The translations under genes were made by a program, and so were the position numbers. 64,000 nt of DNA. Origin: Acinetobacter nosocomialis NIPH 2119. Its GTDB lineage: Bacteria; Pseudomonadota; Gammaproteobacteria; Pseudomonadales; Moraxellaceae. This document shows positions 29,242-39,706 of this stretch, piece after piece. Each line of letters opens with the position of its first letter. Positions within the stretch are counted from its first letter, which is position 1. The notes beneath the pieces were generated by a model, which was given only the letters and a program-made list of their open reading frames with translations, had not been told where the DNA came from and did not search any database. The stretch covers positions 2,518,170 to 2,582,169 of the forward strand of contig NZ_KB849239.1 in assembly GCF_000368085.1 (NCBI RefSeq). The letters are read 5' to 3'.

Positions 29242-29898
29242 CTATCCTTCAAGTGAATGAAGCTGAATAGAAGGTAACTGAAACCCACGGCAAGACTGCT
29301 CTGAACGCCATGCCACTGTTAAAATCATGTTACCTGAGATAAAGTTTTGATAAGCAAATGTTCCAATAAGTTCATGCGAACATAATCCGCCATGATTTGT
29401 AGGGTGTGCTTGAGTGTTTAAGGTATTTAAATCTAAACGTATACCAAGGCCCGATGCTTTTAAAACAGCTTCTTTAGTCGTCCAGACTTTAAACCAATAC
29501 TCTCTATCTTGTTCTAGATTTTGCCATGTTGCATATTCATCAGTATGAAAAGCATGTTGTGCCAAACTATCTAAACGTACTTTACGGTCAAGTTCTTCAA
29601 CATCTATACCAATATCTTTAACTCGCTCACTTAGCGCTAAAGCATAATATTGTTGGCTATGTGAATGGTTAAAATGCAACGTATGATTTAACAAATAAGG
29701 TTTGCCATACTCATGTTTAGCAAATAACAAATCTTCTGGATTTACATTTAGCTTTTGAGCTAATAAATTATTTTTAATATGCTGTATTTGCTGCTTTTTA
29801 TAATTATTAAATGTACGAAAGTCAGGAAAGTCTTGCTGTTCTTGTTTTAAAAACTCATTGAGCTTTCCTATATAAACCTCAATTTTCCTATCATTCAT
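29242..29898 (-). CDS. 4'-phosphopantetheinyl transferase (Sfp/HetI/AcpT family)
   Basis: A 218-residue PPTase. The family motifs are IGIDVEELDRKV (Mg-binding aspartate and glutamate) and WFKVWTTKEAVLKASGLGI (WxxKEA). The enzyme transfers the phosphopantetheine arm from CoA to carrier-protein serines. The length of about 220 places it with Sfp-type broad-range enzymes rather than AcpS. No NRPS or PKS gene is nearby, so its substrates are elsewhere in the genome (inference). It is monocistronic and AT-rich. Confidence 0.88.
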   Translation of the reverse strand: MNDRKIEVYIGKLNEFLKQEQQDFPDFRTFNNYKKQQIQHIKNNLLAQKLNVNPEDLLFAKHEYGKPYLLNHTLHFNHSHSQQYYALALSERVKDIGIDVEELDRKVRLDSLAQHAFHTDEYATWQNLEQDREYWFKVWTTKEAVLKASGLGIRLDLNTLNTQAHPTNHGGLCSHELIGTFAYQNFISGNMILTVAWRSEQSCRGFQLPSIQLHSLEG

Positions 29899-29968
29899 CT
29901 TTTTAAATCCATCTAATTAAGGATTAAAGCTAATATAAAAATACCAATAACTTATTAAACCATATAAT

Positions 29969-29998
29969 AAAAAGCCCAAAGAATACTTTGGGCTTTTT
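29969..29998 (-). terminator. Terminator of der
   Basis: A 12-bp stem (29970-29981 with 29986-29997), flanked by A and T runs, 15 bases after the der stop. Confidence 0.9.
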
Positions 29999-30012
29999 TA
30001 CATTTATACAGA

Positions 30013-31422
30013 TTAACGATTAAATTTCTTTTCCGCTTTTTTGAATTTCTGAATATAACGACGGCGACGCGCAGCTGTACGTTCATCAACTTGACTCTTA
30101 CGACCTTCAAACGGGTTTTCAGAAGTTTTAAAGTCAATACGAACTGGCGTACCTTCAAGTTTATACACTTTACGGAACACGTTTTCTAAGTAACGACGAT
30201 AGTCCGCAGGTGTCTTATCAACCTTGTTACCATGAATCACAATAGTCGGTGGGTTTTGTCCACCCATATGCGCATAACGCATTTTGATACGGCGACCACT
30301 AATCATTGGCGGTTGGTGAGCTTCTGTCGCATCACTCAAAATTTGAGTTAATTTTGCTGGTGAAACTTTTAAATTTGCAGACTCATAAGCACGGTGGATA
30401 GAAGGATATAACTCACCTACACCTGTTCCATGTAAAGCAGAAATTAAGTGAATTTTTGCCCAAGGAATGAAGTCAAAACGACGTTCAACGTCAAGCTTAC
30501 ATTGTTTACGGTCGTACTCGCTCATGTTGTCCCATTTGTTAATGGCGATCACCATGGCACGACCAGCTTCAAGCGCATAGCCAATTAAATGTAAGTCTTG
30601 CTCAACAATACCTTCACGTGCATCAACGACAACCACTACAACGTGAGCATCTTTCATTGCCTGTAAAGTTTTCACAATTGAGAACTTCTCAATCATTTCA
30701 TCAACTTTACCTTTACGACGTACACCCGCTGTATCAATTAAAGTGTATTTACGGCCTTCACGTTCAAAAGGAATGTAAATAGAATCACGAGTTGTACCCG
30801 GTTGGTCAAATGCCACTACACGGTCTTCACCAAGTAAGCGGTTTACCAACGTTGATTTACCCACGTTTGGACGACCAATAATGGCTAAACGTAAACCAGT
30901 ATCTTTATCATGCTCTTCTGGGTTTTCATCTTCAGGAACATCTTGAAGTACATCTTCAAGCATTTGCTGAACGCCACGACCATGACTCGCTGCAACTTGT
31001 AATGGTTCACCCATACCAAGTTTATAGAACTCAACTAAAGCAGCTTCAGCATGCACACCATCTACCTTGTTCGCAACAAGATAAATTTTCTTGCCTAACG
31101 TACGAAGTTCACGAGCGATTTGTTCATCAGAAGCTAACAATCCAGCACGCGCATCAACCACAAAAATAATAATATCTGCTTCGTTGATGGCAGTTTTTGA
31201 CTGCTCGGCCATGTAGTTATCGATACCGCCTTCACTTTCACCGATACCACCCGTATCAACAACAATGAAAGACTTATTTTGATAAGTCGCATCACCATAT
31301 TTACGGTCACGAGTCAGACCCGCGAAGTCGGCTACAAGTGCATCACGACTCTTGGTAATCTGGTTAAATAACGTTGATTTTCCGACATTCGGACGACCAA
31401 TGAGCGCAATAACGGGTTTCAT
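30013..31422 (-). CDS. der: Ribosome biogenesis GTPase Der
   Basis: A 469-residue protein with two tandem G domains: [14 protein letters not shown] with DTGGI and NKVD, then [18 protein letters not shown] with [13 protein letters not shown] and NKWD. A C-terminal KH-like domain follows. Der (EngA) is essential for 50S subunit maturation. It is a common neighbour of bamB, but here a 188-base gap with a terminator separates it from the bamB gene, so it is expressed from its own promoter. Confidence 0.97.
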   Translation of the reverse strand: MKPVIALIGRPNVGKSTLFNQITKSRDALVADFAGLTRDRKYGDATYQNKSFIVVDTGGIGESEGGIDNYMAEQSKTAINEADIIIFVVDARAGLLASDEQIARELRTLGKKIYLVANKVDGVHAEAALVEFYKLGMGEPLQVAASHGRGVQQMLEDVLQDVPEDENPEEHDKDTGLRLAIIGRPNVGKSTLVNRLLGEDRVVAFDQPGTTRDSIYIPFEREGRKYTLIDTAGVRRKGKVDEMIEKFSIVKTLQAMKDAHVVVVVVDAREGIVEQDLHLIGYALEAGRAMVIAINKWDNMSEYDRKQCKLDVERRFDFIPWAKIHLISALHGTGVGELYPSIHRAYESANLKVSPAKLTQILSDATEAHQPPMISGRRIKMRYAHMGGQNPPTIVIHGNKVDKTPADYRRYLENVFRKVYKLEGTPVRIDFKTSENPFEGRKSQVDERTAARRRRYIQKFKKAEKKFNR

Positions 31423-31521
31423 ACAATAACCTTAATTCAAGACCAGCCATATCTCATGGCATGAGCATTAGAAACAGTACAGGAGATATATTTTAAGGTC
31501 AGATATGACCATAATAAAAGA

Positions 31522-31555
31522 CGGGGCTTTGAACTGATTTAATTCAAACACCCCG
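31522..31555 (-). terminator. Terminator of the rlmN-to-bamB run
   Basis: CGGGG (31522-31526) and TTTGAA (31528-31533) pair with TTCAAA (31543-31548) and CCCCG (31551-31555); a T-rich tract follows on the minus strand. Confidence 0.7.
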
Positions 31556-31610
31556 ATATTTTTTAACAGCGTAATTTGTTAAGCGGCTATTTTAGCACAA
31601 GCGAACAAAA

Positions 31611-32756
31611 TTAACGATTCTGCCAAATACTTAAATCGCCTTTTCGGGTCGAAACGTAGAGTTGATTCTCAATAACACGTAAAGTATTGACCTCACCACT
31701 TGTTTTAGAACGACCTACCAATTTACCAGTTGCTGGGTCGATCAGGTGTAAAACACCATCCAAATCGCCAACAATAAGGTCCGATCCCAACACAACAGGG
31801 TTACTTAAATGACGATTCAACAAGCTATCATTTTCCCAAAGCTTCTCGCCTGTAGATAAATCATAAGCAGTCAACTTGCCATCAGTTGATGAAACAAATA
31901 CTTTATTGTCATAAACTTCTGGACGCTTGGTGCTGCTTGAATCTTCACTCCAAACTACACGTTGAGAAGCCAAATCAGTCACTGTGACTTGCCCTTGGAA
32001 ACTAGTTGTTACCATAAGTTGACCCGCAACAACCGGATCACCATCAATGTCAATTAAACGCTGAATATCAGAGCGCCCTTCACTTACTGCAACACGGCGT
32101 TGGAAGCGCGGAATACCACTAATTGTATCAATTGCATAAACATATGCATTTGCAGAAGCAATTAAAACAGTACGGGGGTCAAGACTCACTGGCGATGGCT
32201 GACCACGTAAACTGAACTGAACATTTGGCAATTTATATGCCCAAACTTGTTGCCCTGATGATACATCATGTGCAAATACAGTACCGTCGTTTGCAATTGT
32301 AATCACACGTCCAGACTGAACTAAAGAAGGACTTAATAAAGCACCAGATAATTGTGCAGTCCATTTTTGCTCGCCCGTTGCCTGATCTAAAGCAAATAAC
32401 TGACCTTTACTGTTACCAACAACAACAATACCTTCAGCTGCTTCAACACCAGAGCTTAAGCCCAATTTACTAACTTTTTTCTCCCAAAGACGTTGTTTAC
32501 CACGGTATGCAGCAACTTCACCTTTAGGGTCAAGGGTAAAAACAACGCCTTCGCTAGCGTCAAGTTGTAAACGTAATGGATCTGCCTTATTCGTAGAAGA
32601 AACACTGCGTGAAAACACAGGCACCAAACTCTTATTTGACTCAGTCAATTTCGGTAGTGGATTTGGTTTTGCTTCTTTTACTTTGTTGCTAGAACATCCG
32701 ACCAATACAGCCGATGCGATTGCAATTGCCAAAGGCAGTTTGAATTTCTGATTCAT
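31611..32756 (-). CDS. bamB: Outer-membrane assembly lipoprotein BamB
   Basis: A 381-residue lipoprotein: signal peptide and lipobox (ASAVLVGCSSNK), then PQQ-like beta-propeller repeats such as ALDQATGEQKWTAQLSG, AHDVSSGQQVWAYKLP, AYDLSTGEKLWEND and LIDPATGKLVGRSKTSG. BamB is an accessory of the BAM complex that inserts beta-barrel proteins. The start overlaps the stop of yfgM by one base (TAATG), giving the conserved hisS-yfgM-bamB chain. Terminator follows. Confidence 0.95.
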   Translation of the reverse strand: MNQKFKLPLAIAIASAVLVGCSSNKVKEAKPNPLPKLTESNKSLVPVFSRSVSSTNKADPLRLQLDASEGVVFTLDPKGEVAAYRGKQRLWEKKVSKLGLSSGVEAAEGIVVVGNSKGQLFALDQATGEQKWTAQLSGALLSPSLVQSGRVITIANDGTVFAHDVSSGQQVWAYKLPNVQFSLRGQPSPVSLDPRTVLIASANAYVYAIDTISGIPRFQRRVAVSEGRSDIQRLIDIDGDPVVAGQLMVTTSFQGQVTVTDLASQRVVWSEDSSSTKRPEVYDNKVFVSSTDGKLTAYDLSTGEKLWENDSLLNRHLSNPVVLGSDLIVGDLDGVLHLIDPATGKLVGRSKTSGEVNTLRVIENQLYVSTRKGDLSIWQNR

Positions 32757-33454
32757 TAAGACTCTTCCACCTGTGTTTCCAAAATTGGGCGCTCAATCTG
32801 TGGATCTTCAACTAAAACGCCAACACTTTCGAGTTTAATTTGTAAAATTTGTCGCTCTTGTTTACGTTCCAGTAACGAATCCCATGCAGCTTGATACGCT
32901 TTTTTAGCAGAATCAATATCTTTCTTAGCAACAAAGATATCACCACGTAACTCTTCTACTGTTGCTTTAAATGCCGGATCGACATTACCAGACAGGGTTT
33001 TTAGAGCTTCATCATATTTGTTTTGCGCTAATTGTGCATCTGCTAAACGCAATTTTACAACCTGAATCAATCCTTCATCTTTTACTTTTGAGTTTTCAAC
33101 TTTTTTCAAAGCTTTTTCAGCAGCAGCATAATCTTGTTTTTCATATGCAAGCTTTGCTAATACAAATTGAGTTTGTATCGCCTGAACTGAATCAATATCG
33201 TCTTTTACAAGTTTATCTGCCGATGCTGTTATTGAAGCTAAAGCATTTGGATTATCGGCTGTTGCATTCGCTTCATCCATTAACTGCTGTACTTTTGCAG
33301 TTTCTGTCTGACTTGTTGCAAGGTTTCTTTTTTGCCAATATTCCCACCCGAAAAAGGCAATCAATGCAATGAGAATCCCGCTAATCATGGCAGAACCATA
33401 TTTTTTGGCGAACGACTTTAAGCTGTCGAATTGTTCTTCATCACTTAAGCTCAT
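32756..33454 (-). CDS. YfgM-family tetratricopeptide membrane protein
   Basis: A 232-residue protein: a short cytoplasmic N-terminus (MSLSDEEQFDSLKSFAKKYG), one transmembrane helix (about residues 20-38, SAMISGILIALIAFFGWEYW) and a periplasmic TPR-like domain. In E. coli YfgM associates with the SecYEG translocon and PpiD and influences periplasmic chaperone traffic. The ATG at 33454 has AAGGA before it; an in-frame codon at 33502 would overlap the end of hisS and is not favoured. It lies 28 bases after hisS and is coupled to bamB. Confidence 0.9.
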   Translation of the reverse strand: MSLSDEEQFDSLKSFAKKYGSAMISGILIALIAFFGWEYWQKRNLATSQTETAKVQQLMDEANATADNPNALASITASADKLVKDDIDSVQAIQTQFVLAKLAYEKQDYAAAEKALKKVENSKVKDEGLIQVVKLRLADAQLAQNKYDEALKTLSGNVDPAFKATVEELRGDIFVAKKDIDSAKKAYQAAWDSLLERKQERQILQIKLESVGVLVEDPQIERPILETQVEES

Positions 33455-33482
33455 GTGATTGTCCTTTTCCAGATGTTTCAGT

Positions 33483-34775
33483 TTATTTTGTAAATTTTTC
33501 AATTAAGAATGGTACGAGTTCAGCTAGTGCAACTTGTGTCTGCCCAGCTGTTGCCAACTCTTTGATAGCAAGCTGCTGTGCGTCCCATTCACGTTCACCC
33601 AAAATCATGGCGTAAACGGCCCCAGCCTGATCAGCCTTTTTCATCTGACTCTTCATGCTACCCTGTGAACCCGTTTTAATGCGAACATTGCTATTAGCAG
33701 CTTCTAACTGATCACGTAATTGTTCTGCCAAAACTAATGCTTTAGCTTGATAAGCTGGCTCTGCTACCAAGAAAACTTCACAATCACGTACAATTTCAGC
33801 TTTTTCAACTTGCTCAAGTAGAAGCAATAAACGCTCCATACCCATTGCAAAACCAACTGCTGGTACAGACTGATCAGCCTTGCCTTTTAGTTGGCCAACC
33901 AAGCCGTCATAGCGCCCACCTGCACATACCGTACCCTGCGAACCTAAAGCTGTTGTTGTCCACTCAAAAACAGTTTTATTGTAATAATCTAAACCACGTA
34001 CCAGTTTTTGATTAATTACAAATTTAACGCCCGCAGCAGTCAAATAATCTTGTAATTGCTGGAAGTGGTTTAGACTGTCTTCTTTTAAAAAGTCGTGTAA
34101 TTTCGGCGCATTTTCCAAAATTTTCTGAGTCGATTCAATTTTAGAATCTAAAATACGTAATGGGTTTGTTGTTAAACGGCGCTGTGAATCTTCATCCAAA
34201 GCATCTTTATGTTCATTTAAGAAGGCAACCAAAGCATTACGATATTCTGTACGCTCATCGGTTTCACCTAGAGTATTCAACTCAAGCTGAACCATATGAT
34301 CAACGCCCATACGTTTCCACAAACGAGCTGTTAACAGAATCAATTCAGCATCAATATCAGGAGTTGCCACACCAAAAGTTTCTACACCAAACTGATGGAA
34401 CTGACGATAACGGCCTTTTTGTGGTTTTTCATAACGGAACATAGGTCCCATATACCACACACGCGGTGTAGCACCACGCAACAAGTTATGTTCAACCAAA
34501 GCACGTACACAACCAGCTGTTCCTTCCGGACGCAAAGTTAATGATTCAGGTGGGTTTCCTTTATCGAAGAATGTATACATTTCTTTTTCAACGATATCGG
34601 TTGCATCACCAATAGCACGTTTAAACAGTCCCGTTTGTTCAACGATCGGCAAACGAATTTGTTGGTAACCATAAGCATCCATTAACGATGCTAAATGCTG
34701 CTCGAGACGTCTCCACGCTGCTGTTTGCGTTGGTAAAACGTCATTAAAACCTTTGATTGCGACAATTGAACTCAT
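33483..34775 (-). CDS. hisS: Histidyl-tRNA synthetase
   Basis: A 430-residue class II synthetase with motif 1 around the [12 protein letters not shown] region, motif 2 [18 protein letters not shown]...[24 protein letters not shown], and the histidine-specific [15 protein letters not shown] and motif 3 [14 protein letters not shown]-terminal anticodon-binding domain completes it. It charges tRNA-His. The start overlaps the end of ispG by four bases (ATGA), so translation is coupled. Confidence 0.97.
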   Translation of the reverse strand: MSSIVAIKGFNDVLPTQTAAWRRLEQHLASLMDAYGYQQIRLPIVEQTGLFKRAIGDATDIVEKEMYTFFDKGNPPESLTLRPEGTAGCVRALVEHNLLRGATPRVWYMGPMFRYEKPQKGRYRQFHQFGVETFGVATPDIDAELILLTARLWKRMGVDHMVQLELNTLGETDERTEYRNALVAFLNEHKDALDEDSQRRLTTNPLRILDSKIESTQKILENAPKLHDFLKEDSLNHFQQLQDYLTAAGVKFVINQKLVRGLDYYNKTVFEWTTTALGSQGTVCAGGRYDGLVGQLKGKADQSVPAVGFAMGMERLLLLLEQVEKAEIVRDCEVFLVAEPAYQAKALVLAEQLRDQLEAANSNVRIKTGSQGSMKSQMKKADQAGAVYAMILGEREWDAQQLAIKELATAGQTQVALAELVPFLIEKFTK

Positions 34776-35887
34776 GATGAACTACGAATAATTTCTTTAG
34801 ATTTAGCTTCTTCAAGCTCTTGAACACGTTGACGAACCATAGTTTCGATTTCATCAACCAATTGATTGGTATCAATTAAATGGCTTTTCTCACCATTACG
34901 ATAAACCAGTGAACGAGGCGCAGCCCCAACAACCCCGATATCTGCTTCTTTTGCTTCACCTGGGCCATTTACCTTACAACCAATAACTGAAACATCCATT
35001 GGCGTACGTATATCTTCTAGGCGCTCTTCTAAGGCTTGCATCACCTGAATCACGTTAAACTCTTGGCGAGAACAACTTGGACAAGCAATAAAGTTAATAC
35101 CGTTAGAACGTAGGCCAAGCGATTTCAAGATGTCAAAACCAATCTTGATTTCATCTTCTGGTTCAGCAGCAAGTGAAATACGCATGGTATCGCCAATACC
35201 TTCCATCAATAATCCACCAAGAGCAATCGCTGATTTCACAGTACCTGTACGGTAAATACCAGCTTCAGTCACACCAAGGTGTAATGGATTGTCGATTTGC
35301 TGAGAAAGCAAACGATAAGCATCCATGGTTAAAAACACATTTGATGCTTTTACGCTGACTTTAAACTCATGGAAATCTAGACGGTCTAAAATATCGATAT
35401 GACGTAAAGCTGACTCAAGCAGTGCCTGCCCTGTTGGCTCGCCATATTTTTTCTGTAAATCTTTTTCTAGAGAACCCGCATTCACACCAATACGCATAGA
35501 AATGCCGTGATGGCGTGCAGCAGCAACAACTTCACGAACTTTTTGATCTGAACCAATGTTACCTGGGTTAATACGCAAACAGTCTGCACCATAGTCTGCA
35601 ACTGCCAAGGCAATTCTATGGTCAAAGTGAATATCAGCCACTAATGGAACTGAAACACGTTTGCGGATCGCACCAAAGGCTTCAGCTGCTTCCATAGAAG
35701 GAACTGAAACACGCATAATATCTGCACCTGCGTCAACACAACGCTCAATCTGAGCAACAGTTGCATCGACATCGCAAGTTTCGGTATTTGTCATACTTTG
35801 CACGCTAATAGGTGCATCGCCACCGACATAGATCGAACCAACACGGATTTTACGTGTTGGTCGACGTTTAATTGGGTTCTCTATCAT
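34772..35887 (-). CDS. ispG: HMBPP synthase (4-hydroxy-3-methylbut-2-enyl diphosphate synthase)
   Basis: A 371-residue IspG (GcpE). The N-terminal TIM-barrel begins [30 protein letters not shown]; the C-terminal domain holds the [4Fe-4S] cysteines in [15 protein letters not shown] and [19 protein letters not shown]. It reduces the cyclic diphosphate MEcPP in the penultimate step of the MEP isoprenoid pathway. The ATG at 35887 gives the family length; an in-frame TTG at 35899 is possible. It lies 21 bases after the rodZ stop in the same run. Confidence 0.96.
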   Translation of the reverse strand: MIENPIKRRPTRKIRVGSIYVGGDAPISVQSMTNTETCDVDATVAQIERCVDAGADIMRVSVPSMEAAEAFGAIRKRVSVPLVADIHFDHRIALAVADYGADCLRINPGNIGSDQKVREVVAAARHHGISMRIGVNAGSLEKDLQKKYGEPTGQALLESALRHIDILDRLDFHEFKVSVKASNVFLTMDAYRLLSQQIDNPLHLGVTEAGIYRTGTVKSAIALGGLLMEGIGDTMRISLAAEPEDEIKIGFDILKSLGLRSNGINFIACPSCSRQEFNVIQVMQALEERLEDIRTPMDVSVIGCKVNGPGEAKEADIGVVGAAPRSLVYRNGEKSHLIDTNQLVDEIETMVRQRVQELEEAKSKEIIRSSS

Positions 35888-35908
35888 TGTATCGCTCAAC
35901 TCATGGTA

Positions 35909-36700
35909 TTAGCGGGATAAACGGAATTCAGCTTTACCGTTTACCGTATATGGAGACAATGAAATCTGTTCTTGGTTTAGACTTAATGACACAGCTGTTG
36001 CATCATCAAGACGAATCTGGAATGGAGACTCACCATTTAAGGTTAAAGTCGATGCCTGACGACCCGTCGCTAAAACCTTGCCTGTTGCATCTACAATATG
36101 AACAGAAGTTGGACGGTTAAAGTTTAACACCAATTGATCACCCGCTGTTGCAGAGGCACTTCCTTTCATAGGTAAAACTTCAACATTAGACTGATTGGCT
36201 TTTGGCACATCAGCTTCTTCTTTGTTTGAAGTCCATTTTTGGACACCCATCACAATCAATGACACGACAGCAATAATCAAAATCGCAAGTAACGCTCGCT
36301 TTAACCATTTTTTGTTACGATCACTATTAGAACCCGGTAATTTACCCATGATTTTAATTGGTGAGTTGTTTAAAGCATGATTTGGCAAAAGACCTGTATC
36401 GTTCGCATAAATTTCATCAAAACGCTGAATAATTGCAGTTGCATCAGCATTTAAATATTTCGCATAAGAACGATAATAACCTTTAATAAAAGTTGCTTCT
36501 GGCAAAGATTTATAATCGTCTTGCTCTAACGCACTTAGCGTTTTAAGCGGCATATTTAAATCTGAAGATACTTGCTCTAATTCTTTTTTCTGAGAAACGC
36601 GAATTTGACGTAAATACTCACCAGGACGTTGAATATTTCCTAAAGCAGAAGTCGGTAAGCTTGAGCCAGTTGGCTGCTGTGAATTAGGATTTATTTCCAT
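35909..36700 (-). CDS. rodZ: RodZ-like cell-shape protein (HTH, membrane helix, DUF4115)
   Basis: A 263-residue protein: a cytoplasmic Xre-type HTH (GEYLRQIRVSQKKELEQVSSDLNMPLKTLSALEQDDYKSLPEATFIKGYYRSYAKYLNAD, residues 27-87), one transmembrane segment (about 135-155, ALLAILIIAVVSLIVMGV) and a periplasmic DUF4115 beta domain with the usual LNGESPFQIRLDDA. RodZ binds MreB and helps to maintain rod or coccobacillary shape. The gene overlaps the end of pilF by 10 bases and precedes ispG, the usual order in the group. The protein is shorter than E. coli RodZ, having a reduced linker. Confidence 0.88.
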   Translation of the reverse strand: MEINPNSQQPTGSSLPTSALGNIQRPGEYLRQIRVSQKKELEQVSSDLNMPLKTLSALEQDDYKSLPEATFIKGYYRSYAKYLNADATAIIQRFDEIYANDTGLLPNHALNNSPIKIMGKLPGSNSDRNKKWLKRALLAILIIAVVSLIVMGVQKWTSNKEEADVPKANQSNVEVLPMKGSASATAGDQLVLNFNRPTSVHIVDATGKVLATGRQASTLTLNGESPFQIRLDDATAVSLSLNQEQISLSPYTVNGKAEFRLSR

Positions 36701-37491
36701 ACGGCCTCAGTACTATACTGTAATTGCAAATAACGTTGATATTCTGGACTTTCCGGGAATAAAGCACGTAACTGGTTTACTAAAACTTGCATTCCCATTT
36801 TATCCGCATTGGCTCGAGCCACTCTTAAACCAATCCAAAGTGCGCGAGCACCCTGATTTTTCTGCCCCACTGTACGAACGTATTGTTCATACATTTGTGT
36901 AGCAGCCGGAATCTGCTGCTGCAAATAAAAAATTTCTGCTAACTCTAACATTGAAATGTAAGAATCGCGGTTAGCAAGGAGTGCTTGTTTGAATGTTTTT
37001 TCAGCACTCGCAATATCACCTAATTTTAAATAAATCCGCCCTAGATTTTCTAAGGCTTGATAGCGTTGATCATAACCTAATGTTGCACCAGCAATACGGA
37101 ATTGCTCAATGGCATCATTATAACGCTCCATTTGGTACAAATACGTACCATAATTATTACGCGCCTGAGCATTATCTGGCTCAGATGAAATTGCACGTTT
37201 AAAATAATGTTCTGCTTTTTCTAAATTGGGTTTACTGCCTTCTTGTTGCAATAAAATGCCCATCATCATATTTGCCGTTGCATCACGGCTATCGACACTT
37301 AAAGCTTGGTCAAGGGAACGCTTTGCAGAGTCCAAGTCACCAGAACGAATGTATTCTGCGGCAAGCTGCGTACGCACCTTAACTGCTTTTTCCGGGTCCT
37401 TTTTAAGCGTTGGCGAAGACTGACAACCACTGGCCAGAAATGCAACAGCAACCCCCATACATAACATGATCTTTAACTTCGGAGTACTCAA
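36691..37491 (-). CDS. pilF: Type IV pilus biogenesis lipoprotein PilF/PilW
   Basis: A 266-residue TPR lipoprotein: a signal ending in LASGCQSS and about six tetratricopeptide repeats, including RSLDQALSVDSRDATANMMMGILLQQEG and AEHYFKRAISSEPDNAQARNNYGTYLYQ. PilF is the pilotin that localises and assembles the PilQ secretin for type IV pili, underlying twitching and DNA uptake. The start is a TTG at 37491 (MSTPKLKIM), supported by GAGGG upstream and by lysines needed before the signal helix; an ATG eight codons later would leave a very short n-region. It lies 15 bases after rlmN. Confidence 0.88.
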   Translation of the reverse strand: MSTPKLKIMLCMGVAVAFLASGCQSSPTLKKDPEKAVKVRTQLAAEYIRSGDLDSAKRSLDQALSVDSRDATANMMMGILLQQEGSKPNLEKAEHYFKRAISSEPDNAQARNNYGTYLYQMERYNDAIEQFRIAGATLGYDQRYQALENLGRIYLKLGDIASAEKTFKQALLANRDSYISMLELAEIFYLQQQIPAATQMYEQYVRTVGQKNQGARALWIGLRVARANADKMGMQVLVNQLRALFPESPEYQRYLQLQYSTEAVWK

Positions 37492-37506
37492 AGTCTGCCC
37501 TCAACT

Positions 37507-38739
37507 TTATCCTTGTGTACGTAAAATCTCTTGTCGCTGTGCTACTTTCTTTTGCCACTGCTCAGCACGGCGCGTACGGTCAGCAACTTGACCCACTAAC
37601 TGTCCACATGCAGCGTCAATATCATCACCACGTGTTTGACGAATCGTACACACAAATCCGGCATCAGACAAAGTTTTTTGGAACGAGATAATACGATTTC
37701 GACTTGAGCGACCATATGGCGCATGAGGGAATGGATTAAATGGAATTAAATTAATTTTACTTGGTAAGTTTTTAAGCAACTTAAGTAACTGCTGTGCATG
37801 TTCAGGCTGATCATTTACACCTTCTAACATCACATATTCGATAGTCACATGTTTACGCGCACTTTCATTACCATCTTTGGCAATATAACGCTGACACGCT
37901 GCAATCAACTGAGCCAATGGATATTTTTTATTAATAGGTACAAGTTCATTACGTAGTTCATCGTTTGGTGCATGTAAAGAAATTGCTAATGCAACATCAA
38001 TATCTTGTGCAAGTTGGTCAATTTTCGGTACAACACCAGACGTTGACAAAGTCACGCGACGTTTTGACATGCCATAAGCAAAGTCATCAAGCATAATGTG
38101 CATTGAGCTTAATACAGCATCATAGTTGAGTAATGGCTCACCCATACCCATCATCACCACATTAGTTACTGAACGCTCGCGCTCGGCAACAGGCACTTCT
38201 TCCATATAGGAATAGTTTGCCATCCAAAGTTGCCCAATAATTTCATCTGGCGTTAAATCGCGCTGAAAACCTTGCTTACCTGTTGAACAAAATGAGCAGT
38301 CTAATGCGCAGCCCACTTGTGAAGAAATACATAAGGTTTTGCGTGAACCAGTTTTATCTTCGGCAGGAATTAATACAGTTTCTACTAAAGAGCCAGAACC
38401 TTCACCTACGCGAAACACCCATTTACGCGTTCCGTCTTTTGAATAATGACGGTGAACCACTTCAGGGGCTTTAATTTCACAAATTTGTTCAAGCTTTGCG
38501 CGCAATTTGCCTGAAATATTGGTCATTTCAGCAAAATCAGTGACAAAATATTGATGAATCCATTTCATAACCTGCCCGGCACGAAACTTTTTCTCACCAA
38601 TATCTTCAAAGAATTTTTCTAATTGAGCGCGTGACATGCCGAGTAAATTCACTTTTTCGGCAGCAGGCGATGCTGGCGTGGACGAAGATTGCTGCTGTCC
38701 ATCAAGATTTTCAGATGAAACGACCACTGCAGAACTCAT
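37507..38739 (-). CDS. rlmN: Dual-specificity 23S rRNA/tRNA adenine C2-methyltransferase RlmN
   Basis: A 410-residue radical-SAM enzyme: the cluster motif [19 protein letters not shown], and the C-terminal methyl-accepting cysteine in [12 protein letters not shown]. It methylates A2503 in 23S rRNA and A37 of some tRNAs. A poorly conserved N-terminal extension of about 25 residues is rich in Ser, Gln and Ala. AGGTAA lies before the ATG. It heads the leftward housekeeping run that continues to bamB. Confidence 0.96.
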   Translation of the reverse strand: MSSAVVVSSENLDGQQQSSSTPASPAAEKVNLLGMSRAQLEKFFEDIGEKKFRAGQVMKWIHQYFVTDFAEMTNISGKLRAKLEQICEIKAPEVVHRHYSKDGTRKWVFRVGEGSGSLVETVLIPAEDKTGSRKTLCISSQVGCALDCSFCSTGKQGFQRDLTPDEIIGQLWMANYSYMEEVPVAERERSVTNVVMMGMGEPLLNYDAVLSSMHIMLDDFAYGMSKRRVTLSTSGVVPKIDQLAQDIDVALAISLHAPNDELRNELVPINKKYPLAQLIAACQRYIAKDGNESARKHVTIEYVMLEGVNDQPEHAQQLLKLLKNLPSKINLIPFNPFPHAPYGRSSRNRIISFQKTLSDAGFVCTIRQTRGDDIDAACGQLVGQVADRTRRAEQWQKKVAQRQEILRTQG

Positions 38740-38815
38740 GTGTATTTACCTAAACCATGTCAAAAAAAGAATATATTGTTCAAGAATCAAACAATATGCT
38801 CTTGAGAGAATAAAA

Positions 38816-38849
38816 AAACCAGATAAGTAGTATACCACTTATCTGGTTT
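38816..38849 (-). terminator. Terminator of ndk
   Basis: A 13-bp perfect stem (38816-38828 with 38837-38849), 8-base loop, T7 on the minus strand, 13 bases after the ndk stop. A second perfect 8-bp inverted repeat (ATATTGTT/AACAATAT) lies at about 38771-38797 in the rlmN leader. Confidence 0.92.
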
Positions 38850-38861
38850 GAATGCTTTCGA

Positions 38862-39293
38862 TTAACGAGTGCGTGGGCAGATCTCGTTGTCAGCAAAGAA
38901 GTAAGCAATTTCACGCTCTGCAGAAGCAACTGAGTCAGAACCGTGAGCAGCATTTTCGTCGATGCTTACAGCGAAATCAGCACGGATAGTACCAGGAGCC
39001 GCTTCTTTAGGGTTTGTAGCACCTAAAATTTCACGGTGAGCAAGAACTGCGTTTTCACCTTCAAGAACAGATACTACAACTGGACCAGAAGTCATGAATG
39101 CAACTAAGTCACCAAAGAAACCGCGTTCTTTGTGCTCTGCATAGAAACCTTCAGCATCAGCTTGAGAAAGGTGTTTCATTTTAGTCGCAACAATTTTTAA
39201 ACCCGCTTTTTCGAAACGAGCAAAAATTTCACCGATGTGGTTTTTAGACACAGCATCTGGCTTTACGATAGACAAAGTACGTTCAATTGCCAT
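38862..39293 (-). CDS. ndk: Nucleoside diphosphate kinase
   Basis: A 143-residue NDK. The opening [22 protein letters not shown] and the phosphorylated histidine in [23 protein letters not shown] are present, with [17 protein letters not shown] between them. It balances nucleoside triphosphate pools using ATP. It is monocistronic, with its own terminator, and lies just upstream of rlmN in the common ndk-rlmN-pilF order. Confidence 0.97.
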
Positions 39294-39406
39294 GAGTGGC
39301 TCCTTTATTTTAAGATTTAAACTTTAAAAAATTTGCCGCATTATACCGATGTCATAGGCAATAATCAGCTTTGAATGTGTAAAAGTTGCGATTTTTTCTA
39401 CTGTTT

Positions 39407-39607
39407 TTAGCGAACTTCATCTAACCAAGCCATTTGGATGGCTTCTAGCAATCCTTCAGTTGATTTATTTGGGTCATCACTAAAGTCTGGTAACGCACAT
39501 ACCCATGCATGTAAATCGGTAAAACGAATCCATTGCGGATCAACTTCTGGATGTGCTTCTGACAATTCAATGGCAATATCAATCGTATCTGTCCAACGTA
39601 AGCCCAT
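39407..39607 (-). CDS. iscX: Iron-sulfur assembly protein IscX
   Basis: A 66-residue acidic protein. GLRWTDTIDIAIELSEAHPEVDPQWIRFTDLHAWVCALPDFSDDP and the following TEGLLEAIQMAWLDE match IscX (YfhJ) throughout. IscX binds iron and IscS and moderates Fe-S cluster assembly. It is away from any isc operon here, which is common in this lineage (inference). The stop is 114 bases from the ndk start. Confidence 0.92.
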   Translation of the reverse strand: MGLRWTDTIDIAIELSEAHPEVDPQWIRFTDLHAWVCALPDFSDDPNKSTEGLLEAIQMAWLDEVR

Positions 39608-39706
39608 AGCGGCTCCTATCTGTTTAATCTGCTAAATCACGAACTGTGTACTTTAGCAAATCCACAAACGTAATCGATAGCTTAAGCTGATAAAAATTAC
39701 TGTTCG

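Noticed and set aside
32971..33372. Rightward 133-residue open frame inside yfgM
   Set aside because: Antisense to yfgM, with no domain or ribosome-binding site.
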